DNA of 64,000 nt from Cyanobium sp. CZS48M (GTDB lineage Bacteria; Cyanobacteriota; Cyanobacteriia; PCC-6307; Cyanobiaceae): the NCBI GenBank assembly GCA_030373145.1, contig JAUCZK010000001.1:1-64000 (forward strand). The letters run 5' to 3'. How positions within the stretch are numbered: the stretch's first letter is position 1; each line of letters begins with the position of its first letter. Positions 8,454-16,335 of the stretch are shown here, one piece after another. The notes beneath the pieces were generated by a model that was not told where the DNA came from, made no database searches, and was given only the letters and a program-made list of their open reading frames with translations. The translations under genes and the position numbers were made by a program.

Positions 8454-9067
8454 GGCAGGGAGATTTCTGGCGTCGTCGCTGGCCGCGAGCGTCGCTGCTG
8501 GGCCTCGCCGCTGGAGCGTTGCTGCTGTGGTGGTGCTGGCCCGCATTGGCGCCACGGCTGCGGCCGCAATCCGGTGCTCTCGCCGTGGTTGTGCTCGCCG
8601 AGGATCCACGCCGCACCGCAGCTGCACTCGAGATCTGGCCACGGATCCCCTCTGCCTGGCTGGTGCCCCAGGCTGGCCCCAGCCTGCAGCGTGCCGTTCA
8701 GGCTCAGCTGCAGGCCCGTCAGCTTCCCCCGTCGTTGCGTGAGCGGGTGAGGCCGCTCACCTGCGGCCTCGACACCCTTGGCCAAATCACCTGCTTAGCG
8801 GAGGCCCTGCGCCATTGGCGGCGCTCACCCAACGGTCCTGCCATCGGTTCGGTGCTCCTGGTGACAGGCGAGGAACACCTGCCCCGGGCCCTGGCCGTTG
8901 CCCGAATCGTGCTGGGTTCCCAAGGGTTGCCCGTGTCAGGCTGGCACGCCAACACTCAGGCCGCCCCAGAGGATCCCCTACGAACCCAACGCGACCGTCT
9001 GCGCGCCCAGCTCTGGCGCGCCACCGGCTGGGATGGCCATCCTCCATTTCTGGGGAGAGGTCCTTGA
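8450..9067 (+). CDS. DUF218 (YdcF/SanA-like) membrane-anchored protein
   Basis: A 205-residue protein starting at the ATG of an ATGA overlap. It has one N-terminal signal anchor (LLGLAAGALLLWWCW) and then a DUF218-like domain: a first strand LAVVVLAED, an R..AAL helix, and a later SVLLVTGEEHLPRALAVARIVL segment, matching the VTs.yH..RA pattern of the family. DUF218 proteins are often found in envelope and polysaccharide loci, but their reaction is not settled. It is coupled by TTGA to the following glycosyltransferase. Confident at family level only. Confidence 0.65.
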   Translation: MRQGDFWRRRWPRASLLGLAAGALLLWWCWPALAPRLRPQSGALAVVVLAEDPRRTAAALEIWPRIPSAWLVPQAGPSLQRAVQAQLQARQLPPSLRERVRPLTCGLDTLGQITCLAEALRHWRRSPNGPAIGSVLLVTGEEHLPRALAVARIVLGSQGLPVSGWHANTQAAPEDPLRTQRDRLRAQLWRATGWDGHPPFLGRGP

Positions 9068-9870
9068 GCATCCTGTTGATCGTTCCTACCCTGGATTCGT
9101 TCCCGCTGCTCCCCCGCATGGTGGAGTCGCTCCAGGGACAGACCAGCGGCGACTGGCGCGTGCTGTTCATCGACGGCCCCAGTGGGGCTGAGCACCGCGC
9201 CTGGCTTGATCGGCTCTGCGCTGGGGATCAAAGGTTCCGCTGGATCCCCCAGAACCCCGCCGAGACAGGGATCTTCGGGGCGATGAACCAGGGCTTCGCC
9301 GCCGCCGGCCCAACCGACTGGCTGCTGTTCTGGGGCAGCGACGACTGGGCGGCGGCTCCCGATGTCTTTGCCCGGATTGGTCAGGTCTTGGACCCGGATG
9401 AGCCCGATCTGATCGTCTGCCGGGGACGGTACGTGAGCTCCCATGCGGGGGATGCCTTCCTGGGGCGGTCCACGGCTTTCCGCTGGAGCGGCACCTACCT
9501 GCGATCGTTGTTCTTCGGTTCCACGCCGCCCCACCAGGCCACGCTGATCGGCCCCGGCGCCCGTGCCCACCTGGCCCGCTATACCCCCGGCTTTCGCCTC
9601 TCCGCCGACCTCGACTACTTCCTGCAGCTCTCCCGTTGGCCCGATCTGCGGGTGCGGGTGTTTGAACTGGAGCTCGTGCACATGGCGATGGGAGGCGCGA
9701 GCGGCGTGCAGCACTGGCGTCGCCTTTACGAGGTGCGCCGCGCCTATCGCCGGGCGTTCGGCTGGCGATGGCCTCTTCCCTTCCTGCTGCGCTACGTGCA
9801 GCGGGGATTGAGTCTGCTAGAGCCACGCTCTAACCGTGGGGCGTCAACGTCCTGGCTTGAGGTGAACTAA
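9064..9870 (+). CDS. GT2-type glycosyltransferase
   Basis: A 268-residue GT-A fold glycosyltransferase. The frame is open further upstream, but the characteristic N-terminus (SILLIVPTLDSF) begins at TTG 9064, which overlaps the previous stop (TTGA). Visible motifs are VLFIDGPS, GIFGAMNQGFAAA and the metal-binding DXD-like GSDDW. A WcaA/SpsA-like enzyme of this kind adds a sugar from a nucleotide donor on the cytoplasmic face. It ends the tightly coupled block that starts with the polymerase, and a decayed toxin-antitoxin locus follows. Confidence 0.82.
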   Translation: MSILLIVPTLDSFPLLPRMVESLQGQTSGDWRVLFIDGPSGAEHRAWLDRLCAGDQRFRWIPQNPAETGIFGAMNQGFAAAGPTDWLLFWGSDDWAAAPDVFARIGQVLDPDEPDLIVCRGRYVSSHAGDAFLGRSTAFRWSGTYLRSLFFGSTPPHQATLIGPGARAHLARYTPGFRLSADLDYFLQLSRWPDLRVRVFELELVHMAMGGASGVQHWRRLYEVRRAYRRAFGWRWPLPFLLRYVQRGLSLLEPRSNRGASTSWLEVN

Positions 9871-9906
9871 ATTAAGTACCAACTTACTTGCAATGGACTG
9901 CCTCGG

Positions 9907-10364
9907 GTGATGCGAACCGAGAATGCGCATGCTGGCGAGAAGATCCTGGTGGCCAAAAGCGAGCGGTCCTGGGCCAGGCTCGTCCCACTGGAGGAGCCCC
10001 AGTCCAGTCGGCAATCCGGCGTGCTGCGCGGACGCCTGCAACTGCCCCTGCTGTGTGGCTTGGTGATCCAGATCAGCAGGTGTACGTGAGCTCGGTGTCG
10101 GCCTGGGAGATCGCCACCAAGTATCGTCTTGGTCGGTTGCCATCCGCCGAAGTCCTGCTGCAGGAGGCATGCAAACTGCTGCAGGCGCAGGGATTACTCA
10201 CCCTTCCGGTGAGCTGGCGCCATGGCCTGCGGGCCGGCAGCTACGCCCTGGCTCACCGTGATCCTCTCGATCGATTGCTTGCCGCTCAGGCGGAACTCGA
10301 CGATCTCACGCTGGTCACCCTTGATCCCTCCCTGGCGGCTTTTCCCTGCCGCAGGCTGTGGTGA
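9907..10364 (+). pseudogene. Fused and truncated antitoxin-VapC (PIN) remnant
   Basis: Two frames carry pieces of a Phd/VapB-VapC-type locus. The frame from 9907 reads HAGEKILVAKSERSWARLVPLE, then GVLRGRLQLP, as in the C-terminal half of Phd-type antitoxins; its N-terminal DNA-binding part is missing. The overlapping frame, from about 10055 to 10364, reads VYVSSVSAWEIATKYRLG, then HRDPLDRLLAAQAELD and LTLVTLD. These are the middle and end of a PIN toxin with its later acidic residues. The first strand with the catalytic Asp (LLDTH..LW) is deleted. A deletion has thus joined antitoxin to toxin, so no active pair is expected. The stop overlaps the next gene's GTG. Confidence 0.65.
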
Positions 10365-11275
10365 GCCAGCCGCCCACCCTGGTGCTCTTCGGCGCCAACA
10401 GTCTCTGCGGCGAGGCGCTGATCGATCAGCTCCCTGAGAGCACGGCTTGGCGGTGCCTGGGGCGGCAGCTGCCGCCGGCTGTGGCCGCAGAGCGTTGGCG
10501 ACGCTGCGATCTGAGCGATCTGTCGGATGGGGCACTGCAGGCTGCGGCCGCCGTCCTTCCCCCTGGCCCCCAGATCTGGATCTGCTTTGCTCACCTCTGG
10601 TTGCTGGCTCCATTCCTGGAGGCGCTGATGACGGTGCAGCCCAAAGCCCTGGAAGGTTTGCGCGGGTTGGTGGCCTGCTCCTCGTCGAGCGTGATCACCA
10701 AGCGCTTCGCGGCCAACGGCTTCGATCGCGCCCTGGTCCGGCGCCTGGCCACAAGTCAGCAGCAGCTGCTGGCCGACTGCCGGGAGCTGGGGGTATCGGC
10801 CCGTATCCTGGCGCCCACCTTGATCCATGGGTGTACGGCCCACCACCGCGACCACAACGTGGAGACGCTGCGCCGTTGGCTACGTCGCTTGCCCATGCTG
10901 CCGCTGCCGGCTCAAACCGGCCTGCGCCAACCGATCTCCGCCGCTGATCTGGCCGCTGTCGCCCTGGATCAGGCGCAGCGACTCACCGCCCCAGACGCAG
11001 CGTCCGCCCTGTTGCCGCTTGGTGGCGACGAGGAACTGAGCTATCGCCAGCTTCTGCAGCGTCTGCAGGGCCGTGATCCCCGCGCCGCCCGCTGCCTCCT
11101 GCTGAACCTGCCCACCCGCCTGTTCCAAGTCATGGCCTCTCCCCTGCTGCTTCTCTCCCCGAAGACCTTTGAGGCCCTTCAGCGGGTCAGCGCTGATCTG
11201 GCCGGCTTCCCATCGGTGGCGGAGCTGCTGGATCGTCCGCGTCGACCGTTCGCCCCCGCGATCCCTGCTGAGTGA
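10358..11275 (+). CDS. NAD(P)-dependent epimerase/reductase (extended SDR-like)
   Basis: A 305-residue Rossmann-fold protein with a glycine-rich LFGANSLCGEAL nucleotide loop at residues 9-20, an acidic second-strand segment (RRCDLSDLSD), and an LVACSSSSVITKR strand at the usual catalytic Ser position. The canonical YxxxK is not obvious. It is likely a sugar-nucleotide epimerase or reductase, such as those paired with WbpL-type transferases. It starts at GTG 10358 or 10361. The next gene encodes the initiating sugar-phosphate transferase 13 bases on, supporting a role in making or reducing that sugar. Exact reaction unknown. Confidence 0.65.
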   Translation: MVSQPPTLVLFGANSLCGEALIDQLPESTAWRCLGRQLPPAVAAERWRRCDLSDLSDGALQAAAAVLPPGPQIWICFAHLWLLAPFLEALMTVQPKALEGLRGLVACSSSSVITKRFAANGFDRALVRRLATSQQQLLADCRELGVSARILAPTLIHGCTAHHRDHNVETLRRWLRRLPMLPLPAQTGLRQPISAADLAAVALDQAQRLTAPDAASALLPLGGDEELSYRQLLQRLQGRDPRAARCLLLNLPTRLFQVMASPLLLLSPKTFEALQRVSADLAGFPSVAELLDRPRRPFAPAIPAE

Positions 11276-11288
11276 CGACGATAGTTCG

Positions 11289-12224
11289 ATGATGGCGACT
11301 TTCCTGATAGGTCTGGCCACGGTGGCCCTGGCGGCCCTGCTCAGCGCGGGGCTTCTCGGCTTGTTGCTCCCGTTGCTGCTAAAGCTTCTGCCCGATCACC
11401 CCAACGCCCGTAGCGCCCATGGCCAGGCCACTCCACGCGGGGGGGGGGTAGCCTTCGTTCTTGTGGGCGTTCTCTGGGGCTTGCCCATTACCCCTCTTCT
11501 TTGCACGCCACTGGCCCTGGTGGGCTTGCTCGACGATCGCTACGACCTGCCATCGGGCCTGCGTTATCTGGCCCAGTTGCTTACGGCCATGGCGCTGCTG
11601 GCGGCTGCGGCCCAGCCCGTCGTCTCTGGAGGCTGGCTGGGTGTGCTTGCCGGCTTGGTGATCATGGTGGCGATCACGGCCACGATCAACTTCGTGAATT
11701 TCATGGATGGCCTTGATGGCCTGGTAGCCAGTTGTCTGGCCGTGTTTCTCACGGTGGCAGCCCTGAGCCTGGGGGCCGCCTGGCTTTGGCCGCTGGTGGG
11801 AGCCTTGCTCGGTTTTCTGGCCTGGAACTGGAACCCGGCCCGGGTGTTCATGGGGGATGTGGGCAGCACCTTCCTCGGCGCTGTGATGGCGAGCGTAGTG
11901 TTGCAGGAGCCGAACTGGAGCAAAGCCCTGGGTCTGCTGCTCGTGGCCACGCCGCTGCTGGGCGATGCTGTGATCTGCGTCGTGCGGCGGTGGTGGGCCG
12001 GCCATTCGCTGGTTCAAGCCCATCGCCTCCATCTCTATCAACGCCTTCATCGGGCTGGAGTGAGTCCGCGACGGATTGCGGTTGGATATGCGAGCGCTAC
12101 GGCTCTTCTTGGGCTGGTTTTTCTTTTGGGTGGGACTATGGCCGTAATGATTCTGGCGGTGTTGCTCGCGTCACTCGGTATTTATCTCGATAAGGCCAAG
12201 GCTCTTCACTTTCGGGAGAGCTGA
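11289..12224 (+). CDS. WecA/WbpL-type undecaprenyl-phosphate sugar-1-phosphate transferase
   Basis: A 311-residue polytopic membrane enzyme of the MraY/WecA family. It would start repeat-unit synthesis by transferring a HexNAc-1-phosphate from a UDP-sugar to undecaprenyl phosphate at the inner membrane. It carries the family signatures: LVGLLDDRYD (paired Asp), NFVNFMDGLDGL, and FMGDVGS followed by a C-terminal basic/His loop (HSLVQAHRLHLYQR). About ten hydrophobic helices are visible. The ATG at 11289 (or 11292) gives the hydrophobic N-terminus; the longer frame overlaps the upstream gene. Strong family call; substrate inferred. Confidence 0.88.
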   Translation: MMATFLIGLATVALAALLSAGLLGLLLPLLLKLLPDHPNARSAHGQATPRGGGVAFVLVGVLWGLPITPLLCTPLALVGLLDDRYDLPSGLRYLAQLLTAMALLAAAAQPVVSGGWLGVLAGLVIMVAITATINFVNFMDGLDGLVASCLAVFLTVAALSLGAAWLWPLVGALLGFLAWNWNPARVFMGDVGSTFLGAVMASVVLQEPNWSKALGLLLVATPLLGDAVICVVRRWWAGHSLVQAHRLHLYQRLHRAGVSPRRIAVGYASATALLGLVFLLGGTMAVMILAVLLASLGIYLDKAKALHFRES

Positions 12225-12358
12225 ATCGATAGAGAGCAGCTCAATGTGGCCTTAAAGGATTTCAAAAACCACCATTTCTTCTTCAGACACTAGTACTGAT
12301 AGGAGACAGCTTGATAAGCTCTTTGGCATCCACCAGCAGGGGGCTCTTGATGGTGTGG

Positions 12359-13405
12359 TCAAGCGGCAACGATCTCGGTCATGCTGAAAAGCTGAGCTGC
12401 GCTCAAGTCGTTACCAGTGTAAAGGGCCTCGATGATGCCGTCCACATAAAGACCAAGTCCGCCTGTTGTGTCACGGACTTCAAGAGATCTGCCGAAGCCG
12501 GCTTCGATAAAGATGTTATCGCTCGGGTCCAGACCTTCGAGAATGTCAACGTACTCTCTGCTCGTATTGTCGGCGGTGGTTCCAGTGAGAGGATTCATCA
12601 GGAAATGATCAGAGTGGATCAGGATCTGATCCACTGATCCGTCTCGGGAGTCGCCGAAGATGTTGGCCCCGAACCCACCGTGCATCACGTCGGCTCCATC
12701 ACCGCCGATGATCAGGTCCCGACCATTCCCGGCAAAGATGAGGTCGTTGCCTGAGCCTCCGATGAGTGTATCGTCGCCTGCGTAGCCAAGGATCAGGTCT
12801 GGTCCATCAGTGCCGCTGAATGATTCGGCAAGTGCAGAATTGGAATCACCAACGATGACCTGCGAAAATATGGAGAGTCCAGCGAGATAGCCCAGGTAGT
12901 CGCTGCTGTCCTCGCCGTAGAGCTGATTGATGAGCTCGAAGTCGATACGGGATAGATAATTAAGATTGGGATTGGTGAGATGGAAGCTTGAGAATGGATC
13001 CGAAGTAAGGCTTTCTACATATCCTCCCCCGTCAATATCCCCCAGGCCGAGAACGTTGGCAATTTCATGGGCTGCAGCAACCGCGAACAGAGCAGGGTCA
13101 AGATCTGGGGCCAGGGTGATACTGGCGCTGGTTCGCACCGTGCTCCAGGTGGCCGACCAATAGCCTGATAAGCCGTTGGTCTCTCCGAGGCCAAGCTGGA
13201 TCTGGGCGCCGCCGTCGTTCGGGGATACTTCCTGAAAGGTCACCGATTCGAGAGCCTCGTCCCAGAGCTGGAATGCCTTGCGGAGGGGCACCATCTCCTC
13301 TTCCGTAAGAGCCCTGATGCCGAGGGTGGCGACCGACCATGTGATGCTTCCGCTAGCCCATCGGTTTCCGAAAAATTCGGACGTGAAAACAGAATTGAGG
13401 TCCAA
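12359..13405 (-). CDS. RTX-repeat protein with degenerate M10 metalloprotease domain
   Basis: A 348-residue protein. Residues 1-165 resemble the serralysin/M10 fold (ITWSVAT, AFQLWDEALESVTFQEV, ADL-like strands). The zinc motif reads H113-E-I-A-N117-V-L-G-L-G-D123, where HExxHxxGxxH is expected, so two of three zinc His ligands are replaced. Residues about 197-251 hold calcium-binding GGxGxD-type nonapeptides (GDDTLIGGSGNDLI, GNGRDLIIGGDGADVM), as in proteins exported by type I systems. No classical signal peptide is present, which fits type I export. It lies antisense to the polysaccharide genes and is less GC-rich. Probably a secreted, calcium-binding, non-proteolytic surface protein, or an enzyme losing function. 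Confidence 0.7.
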   Translation of the reverse strand: MDLNSVFTSEFFGNRWASGSITWSVATLGIRALTEEEMVPLRKAFQLWDEALESVTFQEVSPNDGGAQIQLGLGETNGLSGYWSATWSTVRTSASITLAPDLDPALFAVAAAHEIANVLGLGDIDGGGYVESLTSDPFSSFHLTNPNLNYLSRIDFELINQLYGEDSSDYLGYLAGLSIFSQVIVGDSNSALAESFSGTDGPDLILGYAGDDTLIGGSGNDLIFAGNGRDLIIGGDGADVMHGGFGANIFGDSRDGSVDQILIHSDHFLMNPLTGTTADNTSREYVDILEGLDPSDNIFIEAGFGRSLEVRDTTGGLGLYVDGIIEALYTGNDLSAAQLFSMTEIVAA

Positions 13406-13640
13406 AGGTCGGTAAACTTTCTCAACCTGATGAAACGGCTCAAGCTGTTCTTGTGCAATGCCCTACAGGCAGGTTCCTGAACTGGTGCCGATGCATACGC
13501 TCAACTGCCTCGGGTGCTTAGCCACCCCTGCACTGGAATGGGCTAGCACAGGCCCCGAAAACTGGTCCGGAACTCATCCAATCTGAGCTGGTCTGAGCTG
13601 AGGACGTACAGTCAAGCCTGTGCCTACGGCATGCCGATGT

Positions 13641-16052
13641 TTAGCCTTGGAGCCAGTTCTTCAGCGCTTTTTTCCAGCGCTTTCGGTTGTCCTTGTTGGG
13701 TAGGAGGGTAGCTACTCCCTTCGTCTCTAATCCTTCAACCTCGCCCTCCGAGTTGTAGTAGTTGTAAGCTGTACTTGGATCCAAGGCCGAGGCCCCATCG
13801 GTGTAGCTGCCGTAGCCATACTTGCTATAGCCGTAGATACCGCTCTTATCGCCGGTAGCGCTGCGGGCATTGGTCACCACCCCCAGCAAAGGAGCACCAG
13901 CGGAGCGGATCCGATCAATGGCCTGTTGCGGGAGTTGCCTGTCCACCTTGTTCAGGCTCACCACCAGCAGAATGCCGTCAAGGTTTTCCGCCAGCAGGGA
14001 GGCATCGGCCAGGCCCAGGGCAGGCGGGGTGTCGTAAAGGATCATGTCGTAGGCGCCGGAGGCGGCGATGTCCTGCACTAGCTGCCCCATCCGTGTGGAG
14101 CTCAGCAGGCGCGGCGGGTCGGGCACACGACGGCCGGCGGTGAGCACCTGCCAGTTGGTGTGGCCGGGCACAGTCTGCAACGTTGAGCGCCAGTCGGCGT
14201 CCTCTTCGGTGAGCAGGTTCGAGAGCCCGCTGAGATTGTTCAAGCCAAGGCGATGGTGCACCTGCGGTTGGCGCATGTCGGCATCCACCAGCAGCACACG
14301 CTTCCCCAGTTCACTCAGGGTTTTGGCCAGCAGAACGATCAGCAAACTCTTGCCCTCCGAGGGCACCGAGCTGCTCACCGCCAGCGATTTCACTGGACGG
14401 TCGCTGTTCAGGAAGCGCAGGCTGGTGTAGAGATTGCGGAACGCCTCCTGGTAGGTGAAGCGCTGGTAGCCGGCCATGCCGGTCTGCTGGGCGTCAAGGT
14501 CCTTGAGCAGGAAGCGCTTGTCCCGCCGCAGCCCCTCGAAGAAGGAGATGTAGGGGATGTGCCCCAGCAGCGGCTCCTTGAGATCCTCACGCACTTCACC
14601 GGGCGTGTGGAACACATGATCGAGGCGATCCCGCACCAGGGCCACGCCACCTCCGGCCACCACACCCAACAGCAAGGCCTGCAGCAGTCCTCGGCCCAGA
14701 CGGGGTTCCACAGGAGTGGGATTCACTTCCGCCGGGCTGATCACCTTCCAGGGCACGTTGTTTTGGGCGATCTCCAGTTGGAACTGGTCGCGGGTGCTCT
14801 GGTAGCTGGCCAGGTTGCCCCGGGCGATCTCCAGTTTTCTCTGCAGGTCTTCGTACTGGCGCAACAAGGCTGGCTGGCTTCGGAAACGCTCGTCGGTGCC
14901 GCCGATCTGGGAGCGCAGGGCCGCAATCGAGCCGTTGAGCTGCTGCAGCGTGGCATCCACCGCTTCCAGTTCCTTGCGCTGCAGCGCCGGCTTGAGCTGG
15001 TCGCGGGCGGTGAGTAGGTTGCGCAGATAGGGCGAATCAGTGGTATAGATCGAGCGGGCCTGTGCGATCTCCCCCTCAAGCCGGTTGAGCTCGGTGAGCA
15101 GCGGCTGGTTGGGCACATCGAGGGTCACGCTTGTGCCCGAGCCAGCCGTGCTGGCGCCAGTCGATTCGGTGCTGCGCCTATCGCCAGCGGTGCTGCTGAA
15201 TGTGCGGGCTGTGAGCCGGCCAGCCGCCACATCGGCACGCACCTGCTGCAGCCGGCGGCGCTCGGCCAGCTGGTTCTCCAGAGAATTGCGCAGCCCTTCG
15301 GCCTGGGTGCGCACAGCTGTGGCCTCCGTCTCAGGGAGCAGAACGTTGTTGATGGTGCGGAAACGCTCGAGTTCAGCCTGGAGCTCGGAGCTGCGGGCCT
15401 GCAGCTCGGGGGCTTGCTTATCGAGGAATTTCACCCCTTCCGTAAGTTTTTCGCGTCGCTGCTTCAGGGCCCAGCTCAGGTAGGCCTCTTCGGTGAGCTT
15501 CAGGGTTTCGTTCACCAGCTCCAGGCTGCCGCCTCTGGCCGTCACGGCGAGCACTCCCATGGCCAGGACCTGGTTTTTCTGGGTTGGATCGGCCGTCACC
15601 AGACTCACATTCACCTCGGGAAGCTTCCGATCGGGGTGGCGCCGCTGCAGGTCGGTGAAGACCGGCTCGAGCACCGTGGGGCTTTCCAGCACACGGATCA
15701 AGGTGGGCACGTCGTTGCTGCTCACATTGCGGGCCACTGAGGCGATCCCGAAGGTACTGGCTTCCCCGCTGGCTCCTCCGGCTTCCCTGCTTGCTCCTCC
15801 GTTTTCACTGATGGGATCGGAGATCAGCAGGCTGAAGCCCCCCAGGAACACCGGGCTGTTAATGCGGCGGTAAACAGTCCACAGCCCAGCCACCAGGGTC
15901 ACGGCCACTGTGGTGGTCAGGAAAATGCGCCGCCGCCGCTGCAGAATCCGCACCAGCCCCTTGAGGCCAATGCCGCTCTCCTCCACGGGGGAAGCCGCCG
16001 GCATCAGGGCATAGGCGGTGGGAGCTGGGGTGTCCGGGGTGCTGGAGGCCAT
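13641..16052 (-). CDS. Wzc-type polysaccharide tyrosine autokinase
   Basis: An 803-residue inner-membrane protein that regulates chain length and export of polysaccharide. It has a first transmembrane segment near residues 43-60 (IFLTTTVAVTLVAGLW), a long periplasmic region with coiled coils (ELQARSSELQAELERF, LEGEIAQARSIY), and a second membrane segment near 455-475. A cytoplasmic BY-kinase domain follows, with Walker A SVPSEGKS (K568), VLLVDADMRQPQ and VSLNKVD. The tail near residues 745-770 is tyrosine-rich (IYGYSKYGYGSY), the usual autophosphorylation cluster. The 235 bases downstream, up to the RTX gene, contain no recognisable gene. Confidence 0.92.
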   Translation of the reverse strand: MASSTPDTPAPTAYALMPAASPVEESGIGLKGLVRILQRRRRIFLTTTVAVTLVAGLWTVYRRINSPVFLGGFSLLISDPISENGGASREAGGASGEASTFGIASVARNVSSNDVPTLIRVLESPTVLEPVFTDLQRRHPDRKLPEVNVSLVTADPTQKNQVLAMGVLAVTARGGSLELVNETLKLTEEAYLSWALKQRREKLTEGVKFLDKQAPELQARSSELQAELERFRTINNVLLPETEATAVRTQAEGLRNSLENQLAERRRLQQVRADVAAGRLTARTFSSTAGDRRSTESTGASTAGSGTSVTLDVPNQPLLTELNRLEGEIAQARSIYTTDSPYLRNLLTARDQLKPALQRKELEAVDATLQQLNGSIAALRSQIGGTDERFRSQPALLRQYEDLQRKLEIARGNLASYQSTRDQFQLEIAQNNVPWKVISPAEVNPTPVEPRLGRGLLQALLLGVVAGGGVALVRDRLDHVFHTPGEVREDLKEPLLGHIPYISFFEGLRRDKRFLLKDLDAQQTGMAGYQRFTYQEAFRNLYTSLRFLNSDRPVKSLAVSSSVPSEGKSLLIVLLAKTLSELGKRVLLVDADMRQPQVHHRLGLNNLSGLSNLLTEEDADWRSTLQTVPGHTNWQVLTAGRRVPDPPRLLSSTRMGQLVQDIAASGAYDMILYDTPPALGLADASLLAENLDGILLVVSLNKVDRQLPQQAIDRIRSAGAPLLGVVTNARSATGDKSGIYGYSKYGYGSYTDGASALDPSTAYNYYNSEGEVEGLETKGVATLLPNKDNRKRWKKALKNWLQG

Positions 16053-16335
16053 ATCTGCCGAACTTTCATCCGAGTGTATGGGAATCGCCTCGTCTCGCCA
16101 GTGAGTCGGTAGCGGCGCTGGCAGGCGCCACTGGTGTCTTGCTTGCCATGTTCGTCAATCTCGTGCCCATTAAGCAGCTCGCCTACAGCGATGCCACTCA
16201 AGGTCTCAATTGCTGAGAGCAGCTGTGCAGTTTCGACTTCTGCCAAAATTGCCTGGCCTCGACCCTCTTTCCCCTGGCGTCGGCCGAATTCAAATCCTTC
16301 AGCCATTTTAATGCGTGCCTCTGGAGGAGCCTTTC
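16053..16335. other. Divergent spacer between Wzc-type and CapD-type genes
   Basis: A 283-base region that must hold the promoters for both export-control and sugar-synthesis genes. A minus-strand frame starting at ATG 16306 (MAEGFEFGRRQGKEGRGQA...) runs 49 bases into the Wzc coding region. It has no ribosome site and no family resemblance that I can see. GC content is lower than in neighbours. No clear -35/-10 pair was found. Confidence 0.4.
16323..16328 (+). promoter_or_regulatory. Shine-Dalgarno deciding the start of the CapD-like gene
   Basis: GGAGGA lies 7 bases before the ATG at 16336. It favours that start over the in-frame GTG at 16315, which would place the ribosome site inside the coding region. 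Confidence 0.6.

Noticed and set aside
8815-9063. Upstream extension of the GT2 frame
   Set aside because: Overlaps the DUF218 gene; the canonical GT2 N-terminus begins at 9064.
16004-16306. Possible minus-strand gene upstream of the Wzc-type gene
   Set aside because: No ribosome site, overlaps the Wzc start in another frame and matches no family I know; kept only as a spacer note.
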